Shown here in pieces: positions 28,451-39,115 of a stretch of 64,000 nucleotides of DNA. The notes beneath the pieces are model-generated. The model saw only the letters and a list, made by a program, of their open reading frames with translations. It was not told the DNA's origin and did no database searches. This DNA is from Parietichytrium sp. I65-24A. Lineage: Eukaryota; Sar; Bigyra; Thraustochytrida; Thraustochytriidae. The stretch covers positions 372,001 through 436,000 of the forward strand of contig BLSF01000022.1 in NCBI GenBank assembly GCA_012862575.1. The letters run 5' to 3'. Each line of letters starts with the position of its first letter. Position 1 is the first letter of the stretch. The position numbers and the translations under genes are program-made.

Positions 28451-30112
28451 ATGGAGGAGAACGAGACGAGCAAACACAATAGCATCTTCGATTCTCCAAA
28501 CTCAGAACCGAGAGGGGAGTTGTCAGGGAATAACAGAGTTGTCAGAGTGGTTGCCCAACATCTTGGTCCGGCCACCGAGAGTGAGTTCAATCCGCCTTCA
28601 TCTTTGGAAGACTCGGGCCTGCGTTCGAGTAGTGCATCAAAACAAGGAACGAGAAATTTGCAAAGTGCGTCAGAAAGCAGCGCGAGCTCGCGAACTATGA
28701 CGTGGAGACACGGCCAGCACGCGGTCGATAGCCGCCGAAATGCCTTGCAGAGGATAGAGAGTGCGAGACGTAAAAGATTTTTTAATGCCGACGAAGTAGA
28801 CTTCATCATCGACGCATTTGGCTCGGAGCAAACCGCGCAGCCACACTCTCTTGCAGATTTCACGCTTCTGAATATCAGTGGCCGATCGCTCATCGATAGC
28901 TCCGACGCTTATCCGAACTCCAGCCCGGCCGCGCACAACTCTCCACCACCACCGCAACCACACCAGCCCCAACACTTCTCGTTTTCACACGAGCAGCCGC
29001 ATCTTCATTTTGAAAGGTCCCAGCACACGCGAGCCAGCGATGCGTCACTTCACCACCCTTTTGAGTTGCAAGGCGAGGAATTGCGCATCAAAACAGAAGC
29101 CTCGGAGCCGCAAACCAGCTTTAAAAACAACGAAAGCCCGCCAGACCGCAAGTCCGATCGCAAAAGACTTTTTTCTTTTCTCGGAGGGAGTGGAAACAGC
29201 TCTGGAAGTAGTAGCAGCAGCGGGAGGTCATCCCGAAGCCTCTGCTTTCCAGGACGCGGCAGCGGCAGAAGCACACAGCTCACTGCGTCACCAAAACTCC
29301 ACAACCTGCGCGACGAGAGTCAGGACGCATACCACCAGGAGCACCAACACCAGCAATGGGTTCCACCGCTCATAATCCCTTCTCTTTCTTCCAGCAGCCA
29401 AAACACCGGATTTCCATCCAAGCGACCAGATACCGCTTCTGCGCAGATGCATGGCGGGAGCGACTCCGGCTTGGTGAGCGAGCGTAAACGGAAGAGTGGC
29501 GAATTCTTCAGAAGCCTTTCTGGACGCAGCTTGCTGCGCATGGGCAGCTCCAGCGACCGAACCTTCTCTAAAAAGAGGAGGAGCGAGCCCTTAAAGCTGG
29601 AATCATCCGACTTTGAAGCCCTGCAAGGGCAGGAGCAATACTCGTCATTTCCGCAAACAGGCTTTCATCATGGCGCATCTAGCAGCAGCAGCACCGCCAC
29701 TGAAGCCACCGCAAAGTCTGCCACATCTGCGGCAGTCGGCCGTAGTCCTTTTCACATGAGCGAATTTATCCCCTTTCTCAAGCGCAACAAAAAACCTTGG
29801 GAACAGGACGAGGAAAAGCTCATCCTTCATGTAGTATACTATTTCGTGGAGAAGGACCTCCGTACCATCTCCCGTATCGTGCAAAAGTGCGATGTGAACC
29901 GAAGCGCTCGAGCCATCGACAAAAAGCTCAAGCGCATTCTCCTCTTTGAAAAGTGGAACCTCCGCGTACAGTCCGACATCCAATCGGCCATCCAGCGCAT
30001 GTATCGCGAGACCGACCTCGCGTTGAACCCTGATCAGTTCGCCAAGCTGGAGGCTGTGAAGCGCGAATTCAACGCGGCCAACTATCCTGCCTTGGAGACC
30101 TTCAAAGAGTGA
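28451..30112 (+). CDS. Protein with C-terminal Myb/SANT-like domain
   Basis: A 553-residue protein with its ATG at 28451. The first 440 residues are low-complexity and Ser/Pro/Gln/His-rich (SSPAAHNSPPPPQPHQPQ), with short basic patches (KSDRKRLFSF, RKRKSGEFFRSLSG, KKRRSEPLK) that could serve as nuclear signals. Residues about 445-505 form a Myb/SANT-like three-helix unit. It begins KPWEQDEEKLILHVVYYFVE, with the first conserved Trp, continues ISRIVQKCDVNRSARAIDKK and ends at LLFEKW. A helical C-terminus follows. In Myb/SANT proteins this unit contacts DNA or histone tails. I infer a nuclear regulator, with the long disordered part as its activation or interaction region. The gene is followed by the lysine-rich protein gene on the same strand. 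Confidence 0.8.
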   Translation: MEENETSKHNSIFDSPNSEPRGELSGNNRVVRVVAQHLGPATESEFNPPSSLEDSGLRSSSASKQGTRNLQSASESSASSRTMTWRHGQHAVDSRRNALQRIESARRKRFFNADEVDFIIDAFGSEQTAQPHSLADFTLLNISGRSLIDSSDAYPNSSPAAHNSPPPPQPHQPQHFSFSHEQPHLHFERSQHTRASDASLHHPFELQGEELRIKTEASEPQTSFKNNESPPDRKSDRKRLFSFLGGSGNSSGSSSSSGRSSRSLCFPGRGSGRSTQLTASPKLHNLRDESQDAYHQEHQHQQWVPPLIIPSLSSSSQNTGFPSKRPDTASAQMHGGSDSGLVSERKRKSGEFFRSLSGRSLLRMGSSSDRTFSKKRRSEPLKLESSDFEALQGQEQYSSFPQTGFHHGASSSSSTATEATAKSATSAAVGRSPFHMSEFIPFLKRNKKPWEQDEEKLILHVVYYFVEKDLRTISRIVQKCDVNRSARAIDKKLKRILLFEKWNLRVQSDIQSAIQRMYRETDLALNPDQFAKLEAVKREFNAANYPALETFKE

Positions 30113-30686
30113 GCCTGCAGCTGTGCATTACATAGAAATTGCCCCAAATCTGTCCAATAGTATGAATACAAGCCATTGAACCAAAAACCCAAGTTAGAAC
30201 CTGTCTTTTTTTTCGACTCTTCCAAGCTCAGTTTCTCTCGCAAACCACTAGTAAATTGATTTCAGATATCATTTGTTGATCAATCAATTTGAAAGATTAT
30301 GAGATTGTCACATTCGGAAAGCCAAGTGAAGTAAATATATAATGTAAGAAGAGATCGCAAGAGAAGTAAGATTGATAAGAAGCATAAGAAACAGGGGGGA
30401 AAAAAAGGGCTCCAAAAGCGTTCCGCTTTGCTTTTCATTCCGTTCACCAACTCAGGCGGTGTCCTCGAGTACCCCGCGCCGCTACCACCATCACTAACAC
30501 GCACTAACCTCCATTCCCATTGTCCACGCACGCGCCGCTGCGAGTATACCCATCCACCATTGGTACGCGGACCAATCACTCCTCTCTTGGAAGCATCCTT
30601 TTAAGCTAATCCCTTTTCAGAGTTCAGTTTCCACTCATCAAAGTGCGTTTGCACGACGCGTTCGAAGGATTATTAAGGACTGAAAG
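30113..30686. other. Gene-free interval
   Basis: 574 bp, AT-rich on the left, between two plus-strand genes. It should hold the 3' UTR of the Myb-like gene and the promoter of the lysine-rich gene. Confidence 0.5.
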
Positions 30687-32771
30687 ATGCCGTCCGAGCC
30701 CACATTCCTTCCCGCGCCCGCGCGCCGTTCCGGGAACACATCCGCACACGTAATCGCGAGTCTGTCGCGACGTTTCGCGCGGGAGGATCCTCTTCTACTT
30801 TTGCATCCCCAGCTCTCCGACGCAGATTCACACGGAGACGTGCCGCCCGCGCTCCGCCAGCAAGGCCATCATCTCATCGACGTCGCCAACTTGGCTAGCT
30901 TGGCGAACGCGGGCGGAAATGCCGGTGGGAATGTCGCGAATGCGAATGCAAATGCAAGTGCCAATGCCAATGCCATGGCGGCGGAACGGCGCGCGAACAA
31001 AGAGGAGCAGGACTGGCTGGAAGAAGGCGAAGGGCTCTTGGACGCGGGAGAGTACTCGGAGGAGGACGATCTGATCAGGCTGGAGCTGGGCAAACTGCTG
31101 ACGCATGAAGGTTTCTTCGCGCACAGAGGACCGCTGCTTCCGCCAGGTGCAAGACTTGCCGCGCAGCAATCTCTCAGGTCCAAGAGCAAGGCGCGGTCCA
31201 GAGCGAACAAATCAGCCAAATCCAAATCAAAATCCAAATCAAAGGCCAAAGTCAAAGTCAAGACGGGCTCCAAGAAGAAGGCAAAGGCCAAAACGGAACG
31301 CGAGAATGGGAAGAAGGGCAAACGCAAACTGTCGCGCGAGAATGCCCCTGACGGCAGCAATGAAAGTAATGATAGCAATGACAGCAACGACAATGACAAT
31401 GAGAATGACAACGACGACGAGAAGGACGGCGAGGACAACGTCGTGCCCGCCGAGATGGCCGCCGAAGATGGAGACGGAGGAGGTCCGAAAAAGTCTACGA
31501 AAGGAAAATCTGTCTCGAAAACGAAGAACGCGAACGGGAAGCGCAAAAGGGGCAAGGGAGATGGCAGTGGGGCAGGACCTCCGAAGCGACAGCGGAAGGA
31601 GAGGTCCGGGCCAGCAGTCACGGAATCCTTGCCAGCGCTGGTCGCCAAGACTCGAGAAGTCGTAGACATGTGGCGCGGTAAGCGAGAAGAGAAAGGTTTG
31701 GACGCGACGCCGATGATGGTCACGCAGTTGAACCCTGTGGAAGTGGCGCTGCGTCAAATGTTCGCCAAGATTGAAAGTCCAATGAGTGAAGAAGACGCCG
31801 CGGTGATTGCTGCAGGGCTTGGCCAAGTGCTGCACAGGTTTGAGAGCGTGCAAGATATCCAGTTGCACATGGACAACTCCAATCGGGGCGAGCAAGTGCG
31901 CGAACTTCAAAAGGACACGAGAAAGTGCGTTGAACAGCTCAAAACATTCGTCGGAGAACGGCTCGAGGAGTGCTCTAAAACTTCACACTATTCGGCGCAA
32001 ACGTGGATGAGGGCGCTCTCTCAAATGGAGGCCTCTGCCGACGAAGAAACCTTGGATCGTTTGTATTTTCACGAGCATTCCGAGGACGACGAGGAGGAGG
32101 GGGGCGAGTCAGAACAACAAGACGTGTCATGGGACGATGTGTTGGCCAAATTGCGGGAGTTGCAAGAGGACAGCTCCACTGAGAAGAAGAATTGTTACGC
32201 ATTGTGTATAGGGTACGCATTTCGCCGGGCCACAGAAAGCGGTTTGTTTCTGTGGAGTCGCGATGGTATTACGAATTTGCAGTCACATGCCTCTTCTCTT
32301 AAACGGTTGTCGACCAGGACCGCTGGGAAAGCTGCCATCGAGAAAAAGATTTTCGGACAGAGTAAGACTGCAGTCCGCGACAGTTGGCGAGATGTAGTGG
32401 CGTTAACAAAGCATTGGCCTGACGAGCAAATGGATGCTGGTGAGCTGCTTTGTTTGGCAGGCATGGAAGGTGCTCAAAAACGAGCAAATAAGGTTAAGAA
32501 GAAGGCAACTATGAAGAAGAAAGAGTCTGCAAAGAAGGAAGTGAAGCGCGATGTGAAAGTGAAGAAAAACGCAGAGAAGAAACTTGTAAAGAAAGACTCC
32601 AAAAAAGGAAAGCCGACCTCAAGTGTGAAGGCAGAAGATAAGGAGAAGAGCAGCGAAACTTTGGTGGGTGGCATAGAGGCGCTTAAGAGCCACGTCTTCG
32701 AGAGAGTCAAATTTGATTCCGATGACTTTAATGAAATTTCGGACGAGCAGGAGGTGAGTGAAGACGAGTAG
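30687..32771 (+). CDS. Lysine-rich nuclear-type protein with acidic and Ala-Asn tracts
   Basis: A 694-residue protein with its ATG at 30687. I recognise no catalytic domain. Residues about 80-103 carry an Ala-Asn dipeptide run (ANANASANANAMA), encoded by an in-frame six-base repeat at about 30936-30978. Residues about 160-220 are a Lys/Ser/Ala tract (SKSKSKSKAKVKVK), followed by an Asn/Asp/Glu tract and a second basic cluster (KNANGKRKRGKG). The middle part, about 340-560, is the only globular-looking region (NPVEVALRQMFAKIESPMS and SWDDVLAKLRELQED). The C-terminus is again Lys-rich (KKKATMKKKESAKKEVK) and ends acidic. Alternating basic and acidic tracts suggest a chromatin or nucleolar protein. 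This is inference from composition only. Confidence 0.72.
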   Translation: MPSEPTFLPAPARRSGNTSAHVIASLSRRFAREDPLLLLHPQLSDADSHGDVPPALRQQGHHLIDVANLASLANAGGNAGGNVANANANASANANAMAAERRANKEEQDWLEEGEGLLDAGEYSEEDDLIRLELGKLLTHEGFFAHRGPLLPPGARLAAQQSLRSKSKARSRANKSAKSKSKSKSKAKVKVKTGSKKKAKAKTERENGKKGKRKLSRENAPDGSNESNDSNDSNDNDNENDNDDEKDGEDNVVPAEMAAEDGDGGGPKKSTKGKSVSKTKNANGKRKRGKGDGSGAGPPKRQRKERSGPAVTESLPALVAKTREVVDMWRGKREEKGLDATPMMVTQLNPVEVALRQMFAKIESPMSEEDAAVIAAGLGQVLHRFESVQDIQLHMDNSNRGEQVRELQKDTRKCVEQLKTFVGERLEECSKTSHYSAQTWMRALSQMEASADEETLDRLYFHEHSEDDEEEGGESEQQDVSWDDVLAKLRELQEDSSTEKKNCYALCIGYAFRRATESGLFLWSRDGITNLQSHASSLKRLSTRTAGKAAIEKKIFGQSKTAVRDSWRDVVALTKHWPDEQMDAGELLCLAGMEGAQKRANKVKKKATMKKKESAKKEVKRDVKVKKNAEKKLVKKDSKKGKPTSSVKAEDKEKSSETLVGGIEALKSHVFERVKFDSDDFNEISDEQEVSEDE
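30936..30978 (+). repeat. Coding hexanucleotide repeat (Ala-Asn)n
   Basis: Tandem six-base units of the form GCNAAT inside the lysine-rich protein gene; each unit adds one Ala-Asn pair, so copy-number change keeps the frame. Confidence 0.7.
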
Positions 32772-33129
32772 ACAGGTAGGCGAGCATTTTTGCTTTGGGG
32801 GGTGAATGACGAATACATCGATTCGAGATCATCCCGGTGTTATCTATTGTGAATGTGAAAATTAGTTTTCCTCGCTTTGATTTTTTGAAAAGGTCGTTGG
32901 CTTAGCTATTCACCAAAAAACGCATGCCCTTTTTCCAACAATGGGTGGTGGTGCATAAGAGCAAGCTGCGAGTAAGAAGCACATCCAATGCGCGAAGTGG
33001 CAAAGCATGCAGGTCAAAAGCCTCAACTTTCAAAAGGGAACCGATGAGAAAGAAAAAAAAAAAAAAAGAAGAGAAGACAACTTCGGAAACAAAACTAAAG
33101 GAAATATGTTTGCACGTTATCTCTCAAAT
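32772..33129. other. Gene-free interval between convergent genes
   Basis: 358 bp between the stop of the lysine-rich gene and the stop of RPL27A. It has a poly-A run near 33055. No gene was seen. Confidence 0.55.
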
Positions 33130-33909
33130 TTAGCAAGTCAACATGCAAGCACCTCCTGCCTCCTTGATCTTCTTCTCTGCCTTCTTAGAGAAGAACTTTG
33201 CCTTCACTACAAGTGGAATCTTTGGCATGAGTCCGCTTCCGAGAACCTTGAAGTATCCGTCTATTCAAACAAAACAAACACACGCAAGTCAGCGAAAGCC
33301 ATACTCCTTCTCGCGAGCAAAATGCCGATGCCGCAACTTACGGTTGGTAACATCAATAACAGGTGCGTTCTTTCCGCTCTGGTCCTTCTTTGCGTCTTCG
33401 AGCATGTCCTTTGGAATGAGGGTCCAGAGTTTCTCGACAGGGATGGTTGGGCAAAAGTACTTGTTCTTGGTCAAGTGGAAATGGCGCATACCAACCTTAC
33501 CGAAGTATCCTGTTCATCACCAAGTTTACGCGCACGTCATGAATTGCATCGCATCACATCTTCTCGTCAGTCGCTGATCTCTTTCCAATCAACCTCCCAT
33601 CTCACCCCCCTTTGCGAGCATCCAGACACGCAAGAGACAACTTCGCTCCACGCATGTGCACAACAACTGCTCCACGTCGCAGCAAACGATCAAACGCAGG
33701 CAGCCCCCAATGCACTCTCGCATTCTCCCAATCTCCCATTCACATCCGCAATACTTACCAGGATGGAACTTGTCCATGAGGATCCTGTGATGATGCTGAC
33801 CACCAGCATTACCGCGACCACCAGGGTGCTTGCGGTGCTTGCCCACACGGCCGTGACCAGCGGACACGTGGCCCCTGAGTTTCCTGTTCTTTGAAAACCG
33901 CGATGGCAT
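33130..33909 (-). CDS. RPL27A: Large-subunit ribosomal protein L27a (uL15), three exons
   Basis: Cytosolic 60S ribosomal protein uL15, 149 residues. Exons on the minus strand are 33909-33759, 33509-33342 and 33260-33130; introns are 249 and 81 nt, both in phase 1. Both donors read GTAAGT; the acceptors end in AACAG and ATAG. The N-terminus [20 protein letters not shown] and the block [14 protein letters not shown] are hallmark L27a sequence. Exon 2 gives [20 protein letters not shown] and VEKLWTLIP; exon 3 gives [27 protein letters not shown] and GGACMLTC before TAA. The total of 450 coding bases matches the family (human 148 residues). The protein sits near the peptidyl-transferase region of the 60S subunit. 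A long opposite-strand frame covers this locus and is spurious. I saw no snoRNA in the larger intron. Confidence 0.96.
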
Positions 33910-35880
33910 CTTCCCGTTCCCGTGTCTGTGTCTGCGTCTCCGTCTCCACCGACTTGTCTGCCTTTCCCAGTGACTGTGTTCACCACTCAACCAACTCTTT
34001 ATCGAGCACAACTCCTACGCGCCGATTTTTGACCAAGTACGCGAATCTTCCACCCTCGAATTCACGCTCTGTGCACTCCTGCGGCCAATCGGTGCAGATT
34101 ACGAGTTACCTGCGGTCGAGGGGTCGTCTGCCCGCCCGGCCGTAGGCGAGATTTATGGCCACCAGGCTTGGGTAAGAGTTGGGGGTAAGAGGCGGTGGAG
34201 GGAGTAAGGTGCAGTAGCGGCGGGACGCTGGACTGTGGCCGCACAGAAGCAGATTTGTGGCTATGGTTTTAGGTAGAGGTGGCCACAGCCACAAATTTGG
34301 GTGGAGAGCGAGAAGTTTCGCTTGTTCTGTGATGCACGAATGACGCTGTGTGGGATTTGAAGACTTGGTGATGAGTGGCGAAACCCTGGTTTAGGTTAGG
34401 GTTGCGAGGGTGGAGAAAATCTGGTTCCTCTCGCTGGAACCGTTTTTTTGGTGCGCGCCTAAGAGACAGGAAGAACCGGAGGAGTTCGTGTGAGGATCAC
34501 AACATTTATTAATCACGAAAGTGTTTGATTACAGTTACAGAACAGATGAATTGTTTTTCTTTTTCTTTATCATTCCGAGCAATTTTTGGTTGACTGCGAT
34601 TCAATCTTGACTGATTGATTGCCAGTGAATTGATTTATTGATTTTGATTTCCTTAACCCTTCGATTCTTTTGACTAATGGCCATGAATTAATTGAGAGAG
34701 AAGAAACAACGCGAACCGTGGAAAAAACACTGCGCTTCGAAAACAAAACAGGATTCAGAAGAGCCTCTTTCACCGTCACGCTTCTCTCTCTCTAATTCTA
34801 TAAGGCCAAGGATGTTTCTCTTTACGCGGAAGTTTCCTTTCGTTGCCCTGACCACTTGTTGTGCCCTGAACTTCTCTCGAAGTGATTAAAAGTAACGTGA
34901 ATTAAAAGGTCGCTTTGGAAAAGAAAAAAAAAAAAAGTTATGGACTCCGATGGTTGTGTTCTCTGGCGCGTCTTGCGTGCTTGTTTGTCTGCTTCCTCCT
35001 GTCTGCTTTGAGTCTGTTTCAGTCTCTTGTTTGCGGTTCTTCAACGGAGTGAATGATCTGTCCGTCAACCTTCAAGTTTGCATGCTCTTCAACGAACGCG
35101 GAATGTCGTGGAGATCCGCAATGTCCGCAATGTCCGCGTTGCTCGTGTTGTTTGTGAATTCGTGAATAGGTCGATGGGACTTGGTTTCCTCGAGTCACCC
35201 CAGCGAACCAGCGCATGGAGAAACCACCGGAATAGTACCGGATAACGCAGTGACAGAATACCGTGAATGAAACGCAATTGATCCACCCATGTGGAAGATG
35301 GCGGGCGATGGTGTGTTGGAGGCATTCAAGTTGTGCTAAGTACTTATTGTCCGAAGATTTCGCACATCTTCATACATTTTCGCACATTTTCGCACCACGC
35401 ACATGATGGCGAGTACAGTGAACAGCGAACTTCAACATTCTTGAGCATACTTGACTACTCTTGAAATTACTTGAACCCGCAAGCCCTGGAAGACCTGCAA
35501 GTCTTGACGGTTATGTACGCGTACGACTCGGATTCGTACTCGTACTCAGTACTCTCAGTACTACCAAACCTGTGTTGTGCACGCATACTCACTAACTCAC
35601 TCACTGTGAGTAAATTTACTCACTGTCAGTCTCAAAACGTGGTTTAGACAGTTTAGACGTGGCCAGCAGGAAGAGTTCGTTGCGCGAGGTGATTCAGAAG
35701 TTGGTACAAGTATATATCGCTCGGAACGGTTGGGCGGACGAAAGTGGAAGAAGAGTTGAATTTTGTTGATTTGGAGCATAAGAATACGCCTCTCTTTGAT
35801 TCGTTGATTCGTTGATTTGGACATTTAAGATAATAAGAAAACGACTCTTGGGAAAGAGGAGAGCGGAGTGACGGACGGAG
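33910..35880. other. Divergent intergenic region RPL27A / APC10
   Basis: About 2 kb between two divergent spliced housekeeping genes. It has a poly-A/T tract near 34922-34936 and a short palindrome GTACGCGTAC at 35515-35524. No gene was seen. Confidence 0.5.
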
Positions 35881-36720
35881 ATGGCAGAAGCTTCTCCAGA
35901 GGCGGCGCAGCCGTTACAGCTGCCAAAGTTCTCGTTCCACAGCAAGTTGAGCGAAACGGAGAAGCGAGAGATTGGAGATGAGGTAGGTTTGCGTACGCGC
36001 GTGGCGTTTGGGACTTTGGACTCGTTGTCGGCCGTTGCGCTCACCGTGTTTGGTTGATTGGTGTGAAGGCTGTGTGGTCGCTGTCGACGGCGAAACCTGG
36101 TAACGGTGTCGACCAGATTCGGGACAATAATACGGACACATATTGGCAGTCGGATGGCTCGCAGCCTCACTTGATTAATATCCAGTTTCACAAAAAGGTG
36201 AGCATCGTGGAGGTCTCCTTCTTCTTGGATTACAAGGTACGTTGGCGGTTGAGCGATAATCCTCTGGCAACTCTGCCCAACATTGACAAATCTTTTCTAC
36301 TTCATATATCTAGCTTGACGAGTCCTACACCCCCAGTACGTTTTCCGCGGTTTGCTTTCATTGTTGAGATCTTCCCGCGTGCTAATTTTGTGGCGTTTAT
36401 GTGCTGCAGAAAAACTTTCCATTCGTGCCGGGACAACATTTCATGACCTGGAGGAGGTGCAGATGCTGGAGCTTGAGGAACCAAATGGGTGGGTCTTCAT
36501 TCCTGTAGGGGAGATTGCCGATCACGGTGGGCAGGGAGTATTGCGTGCGCACTTTTTGCAAATCGAAGTTTTGGCAATGCACCAAAACGGCAGAGATACG
36601 CACATTCGACAAGTCAAGATTTATGGCCCCAGGCAAGGAGCTGCTCATCGCATGTTGCATTCCACTGGCGATGCCGGTTTTTCTTCCGTAGAGTTCTCAC
36701 AGTTTAGCTGCATTCGTTGA
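35881..36720 (+). CDS. APC10: Anaphase-promoting complex subunit 10 (DOC domain), four exons
   Basis: APC10/Doc1, 200 residues, the subunit that with Cdc20 or Cdh1 forms the degron receptor of the APC/C ubiquitin ligase. Exons: 35881-35982, 36069-36236, 36314-36335 and 36410-36720; introns of 86, 77 and 74 nt with donors GTAGGT, GTACGT and GTACGT. Exon 3 has only 22 nt and encodes LDESYTP plus one base. The spliced product matches the family closely: AVWSLSTAKPGNGVDQIRD, NNTDTYWQSDGSQPHLINIQ, DYK joined to LDESYTP, KLSIRAGTTFHDLEEVQML, and HQNGRDTHIRQVKIYGP. It ends SFSCIR-like (FSQFSCIR), recalling the Ile-Arg tail by which APC10 docks on APC3. Total coding length is 603 bases. Divergent from RPL27A. 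Confidence 0.95.
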
Positions 36721-37189
36721 GATCAAGCCCTGAAACTGTAAATAGTACTCGGACACGACTATTGGTGATGTCTGTGATATAGTCCTTTGTTTCTCACGAG
36801 AGCCCACGGCAGGTGGTCACGACAACTGCGTACGTGCGGTTTGACTCTGCCTCCGCTTCCTGCTTGCGTTATTTTAGCCGAGCTAAGCGCTTCTGTTCTT
36901 TCTCGAGTCTGTTTTGAATTTCAGTGCTGGCAAGACACGAGTTCGCGGGTGTGAACGGATACCTGCTGAGCAAGCACGAGAGTTGAAGTGAGGGAAAGGA
37001 GGAAGAGAGGAGAATTAATTGTAGACGTTAAAAAAGCATGACTAAAATCCATCGAGCGCTTGCTCCAGATTGGAGATGGGAGCACGAAGGCACGAATGTG
37101 TACGTCTCAATACTGTTGGAAGCACCCCGCATCTGGACTGCCTGAAACAATCTTCTTTTTGGGTATTTGAACGACGACAATCGCCCCGT
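36721..37189. other. Gene-free interval between convergent genes
   Basis: 469 bp between the stop of APC10 and the stop of the secreted protein gene. A 68-codon minus-strand frame (37248-37042) overlaps the end of that gene and looks spurious. Confidence 0.45.
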
Positions 37190-37795
37190 CTAAGGGCGGA
37201 GTGCCTCGGCGCGAACCGACAGAGAGCAAGGATCATTTGCGTTCCCACATTTCACCGCAGGCTTGATAAATTTTGCGTTGCGGGTTTCGACGCGGGTCTT
37301 TCGGACGCCACGCTGCTTATCATCAAAGGTGTTATCCCTTGTTTCTTCCCCGCAGACGATAATCCCCGGAACATACTGTGTTTCAAACAGCGCAAGGCAA
37401 GGGCTGACATAATCAGAGGTACGGAAAAGGCCAGTTTTACCTGGCTTGATTTGAATGCTCACTTCTGTTATTCCACGGGCATCAGTAAAGTCCTTCCACA
37501 CCCAAATTGGACCATTGGCGATCAGTGGATCCGAACCAACTAATGCTCTCTCGTGGACTTCTTCCTCAATCCATTGAGCAGACTCGACCCCGTCGCTACG
37601 GAGGCCAGTTGGGGTGGATTCCAAGGCCCTTTTGACTGTGTCGCCTCCCTGGACGAGTGGAGGCCAGGGCCCGGGCCTGGCCACGTTAATGATGACACGC
37701 TTATTCGAGTACCATTCAGTGGAAAAAATTGTCGTCCAGGACTCTGTAGCATGGGCTGCAACCACCAACGCCGAGAATAGAACAAAGATTCGCAT
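37190..37795 (-). CDS. Small secreted protein, 201 residues
   Basis: Not recognised. The ATG at 37795 gives a typical signal peptide (MRIFVLFSALVVAAHA), with cleavage likely before TESW. The mature part is about 185 residues and mixed in composition, with tryptophan-rich spots (ESWTTIFSTEWYSNKR, PIWVWKDFTDARG) and a possible beta-rich stretch (ITEVSIQIKPGKTGLF). It has only a few cysteines near the C-terminus and no membrane helix. An in-frame GTG lies three codons upstream but would not improve the signal peptide. The protein probably enters the secretory pathway; its function is unknown. A continuation through an intron cannot be excluded. Confidence 0.6.
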   Translation of the reverse strand: MRIFVLFSALVVAAHATESWTTIFSTEWYSNKRVIINVARPGPWPPLVQGGDTVKRALESTPTGLRSDGVESAQWIEEEVHERALVGSDPLIANGPIWVWKDFTDARGITEVSIQIKPGKTGLFRTSDYVSPCLALFETQYVPGIIVCGEETRDNTFDDKQRGVRKTRVETRNAKFIKPAVKCGNANDPCSLSVRAEALRP

Positions 37796-38753
37796 CTTTT
37801 CCACGTTTGGAGTATTTCGAAACGATTCGCACTCAACGCAGAGCTATTCTGTTCTTCTCAATTTGGGTTTTGAAGGACGGCAGGAACTGCCGCCTTGTTG
37901 TTCAAGGCTGCCTTGAACTTAAATGCTCCAAACAATGGCCAAGACCTCGAAGATCACAACATTTATTGTGCTCTCCGTCAAAGAAACAGACACAAATTTT
38001 CGATACAATCTCTTTCCGCGATCATCATATTTTTTATCAACTTAATTACTTCATTTTCACTCTCTATTGACCGCGTCGCAATTGGCCGTGATGCGCAGTT
38101 TCGAATAACTCAAGGCACTCACAACTGTCGCCAGTGCCGCCCGAGCCGGGAAGGATTTGTGTCTGCCAAAGGCGCGCGGCTGCAGAAGACTTGAGTCAAC
38201 TAAAAGAGCACTTAGAACCACCCAAAGAAAAAGGTACAAAAGAATTACAATAGCAGTGCACGGATCTAAAATGCATTTGCATCTGCTGTGAGTTTAGTTT
38301 TTGCATGGGAGCGCAGGGGCGGCTTCTTCGGCCCAGGACTCAGTGCCAAACGTTCGTGCAGCCAACTCTTCACAAATTGGCAATTTGTGAACCCAATGTC
38401 AAATAAGAACAGTTCAGTTATCTCCAATTCCTTCCTTTTGAGAGATTCAAAAAGTGTCGCTCTTCCATGGATTCTTGCGCACTAAAGATATCGCATCACT
38501 GCACACTTTCTTGGGGCTTAAGACAGTACATAATCACGGACACTAGTCCTCATTGTGCGTTTTGCGTTTTGCGAACTTCATACTTCTAGTATCAGTACTA
38601 TCAGGGTATAGTAGGAAATAAAGCTCTAGTAGCTAGCTAGAGGAGGAGGAGTGTTGGTTGGAAGGGCTTGTCGATCAAAAGGCCTGCAACTCTTGCGGCT
38701 GACTCGGACGGCGACGGTAAATTCTATCCAATTAATTTGGGTACAAATGATAT

Positions 38754-39115
38754 GAGGCGAAAGGCACAGCACCAGCTCTCCCGCTGATTCCCGAGTGCAG
38801 AGGAGAGGAATAGAGCTGTCTTTTTTAAGGCAGTTCTATCCGATCTCTTCCTGAGTTGAGTATTGTCGGAATCGGTACTGTACAACGCGAGAGCGTTATA
38901 GACTGACAGAAGGAATAGTGAACTCTGGCAACTGCAGGATTCCGAATCTCAAGTTGCGCAGTTTGCCGGATTTGGGAGTACGTTTCATCACGAAACAAAA
39001 ACTTGAAGAAAAAAAAAGAGAAGAAAGAGAAGATATAGGAGCCTTCCAGCGTCAGTCAAGAGAGAGAAAGAAAGATTTGTAGCTAATATATTGTTCAAAC
39101 GCGACATGTAGACGC
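38754..39115 (+). repeat. Dispersed repeat, copy A
   Basis: It begins GAGGCGAAAGGC, passes a shared core with GCTGTCTTTT, CTTCCTGAG and TGTCGGAATCGGTAC, then a middle block with ACTCTGGCAACTGCA and GTTGCGCAGTTT, and ends near GCGACATG. The core and end match copy B. The core and middle block match copy C in reverse. No open frame was seen inside. The ends are approximate. Confidence 0.7.

Noticed and set aside
30869-31910. Long minus-strand frames (about 284 and 223 codons)
   Set aside because: They mirror the Lys/Ala/Asp-rich codons of the lysine-rich protein gene and give low-complexity Leu/Ser/Phe products.
33510-33758. Possible snoRNA in the larger RPL27A intron
   Set aside because: A GTGATGA and a CTGA word occur, but in the wrong order and without a terminal stem. 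No box H/ACA layout either.
33007-33894. 295-codon plus-strand frame
   Set aside because: It is antisense to the three RPL27A exons, which are strongly supported by family sequence and splice sites.
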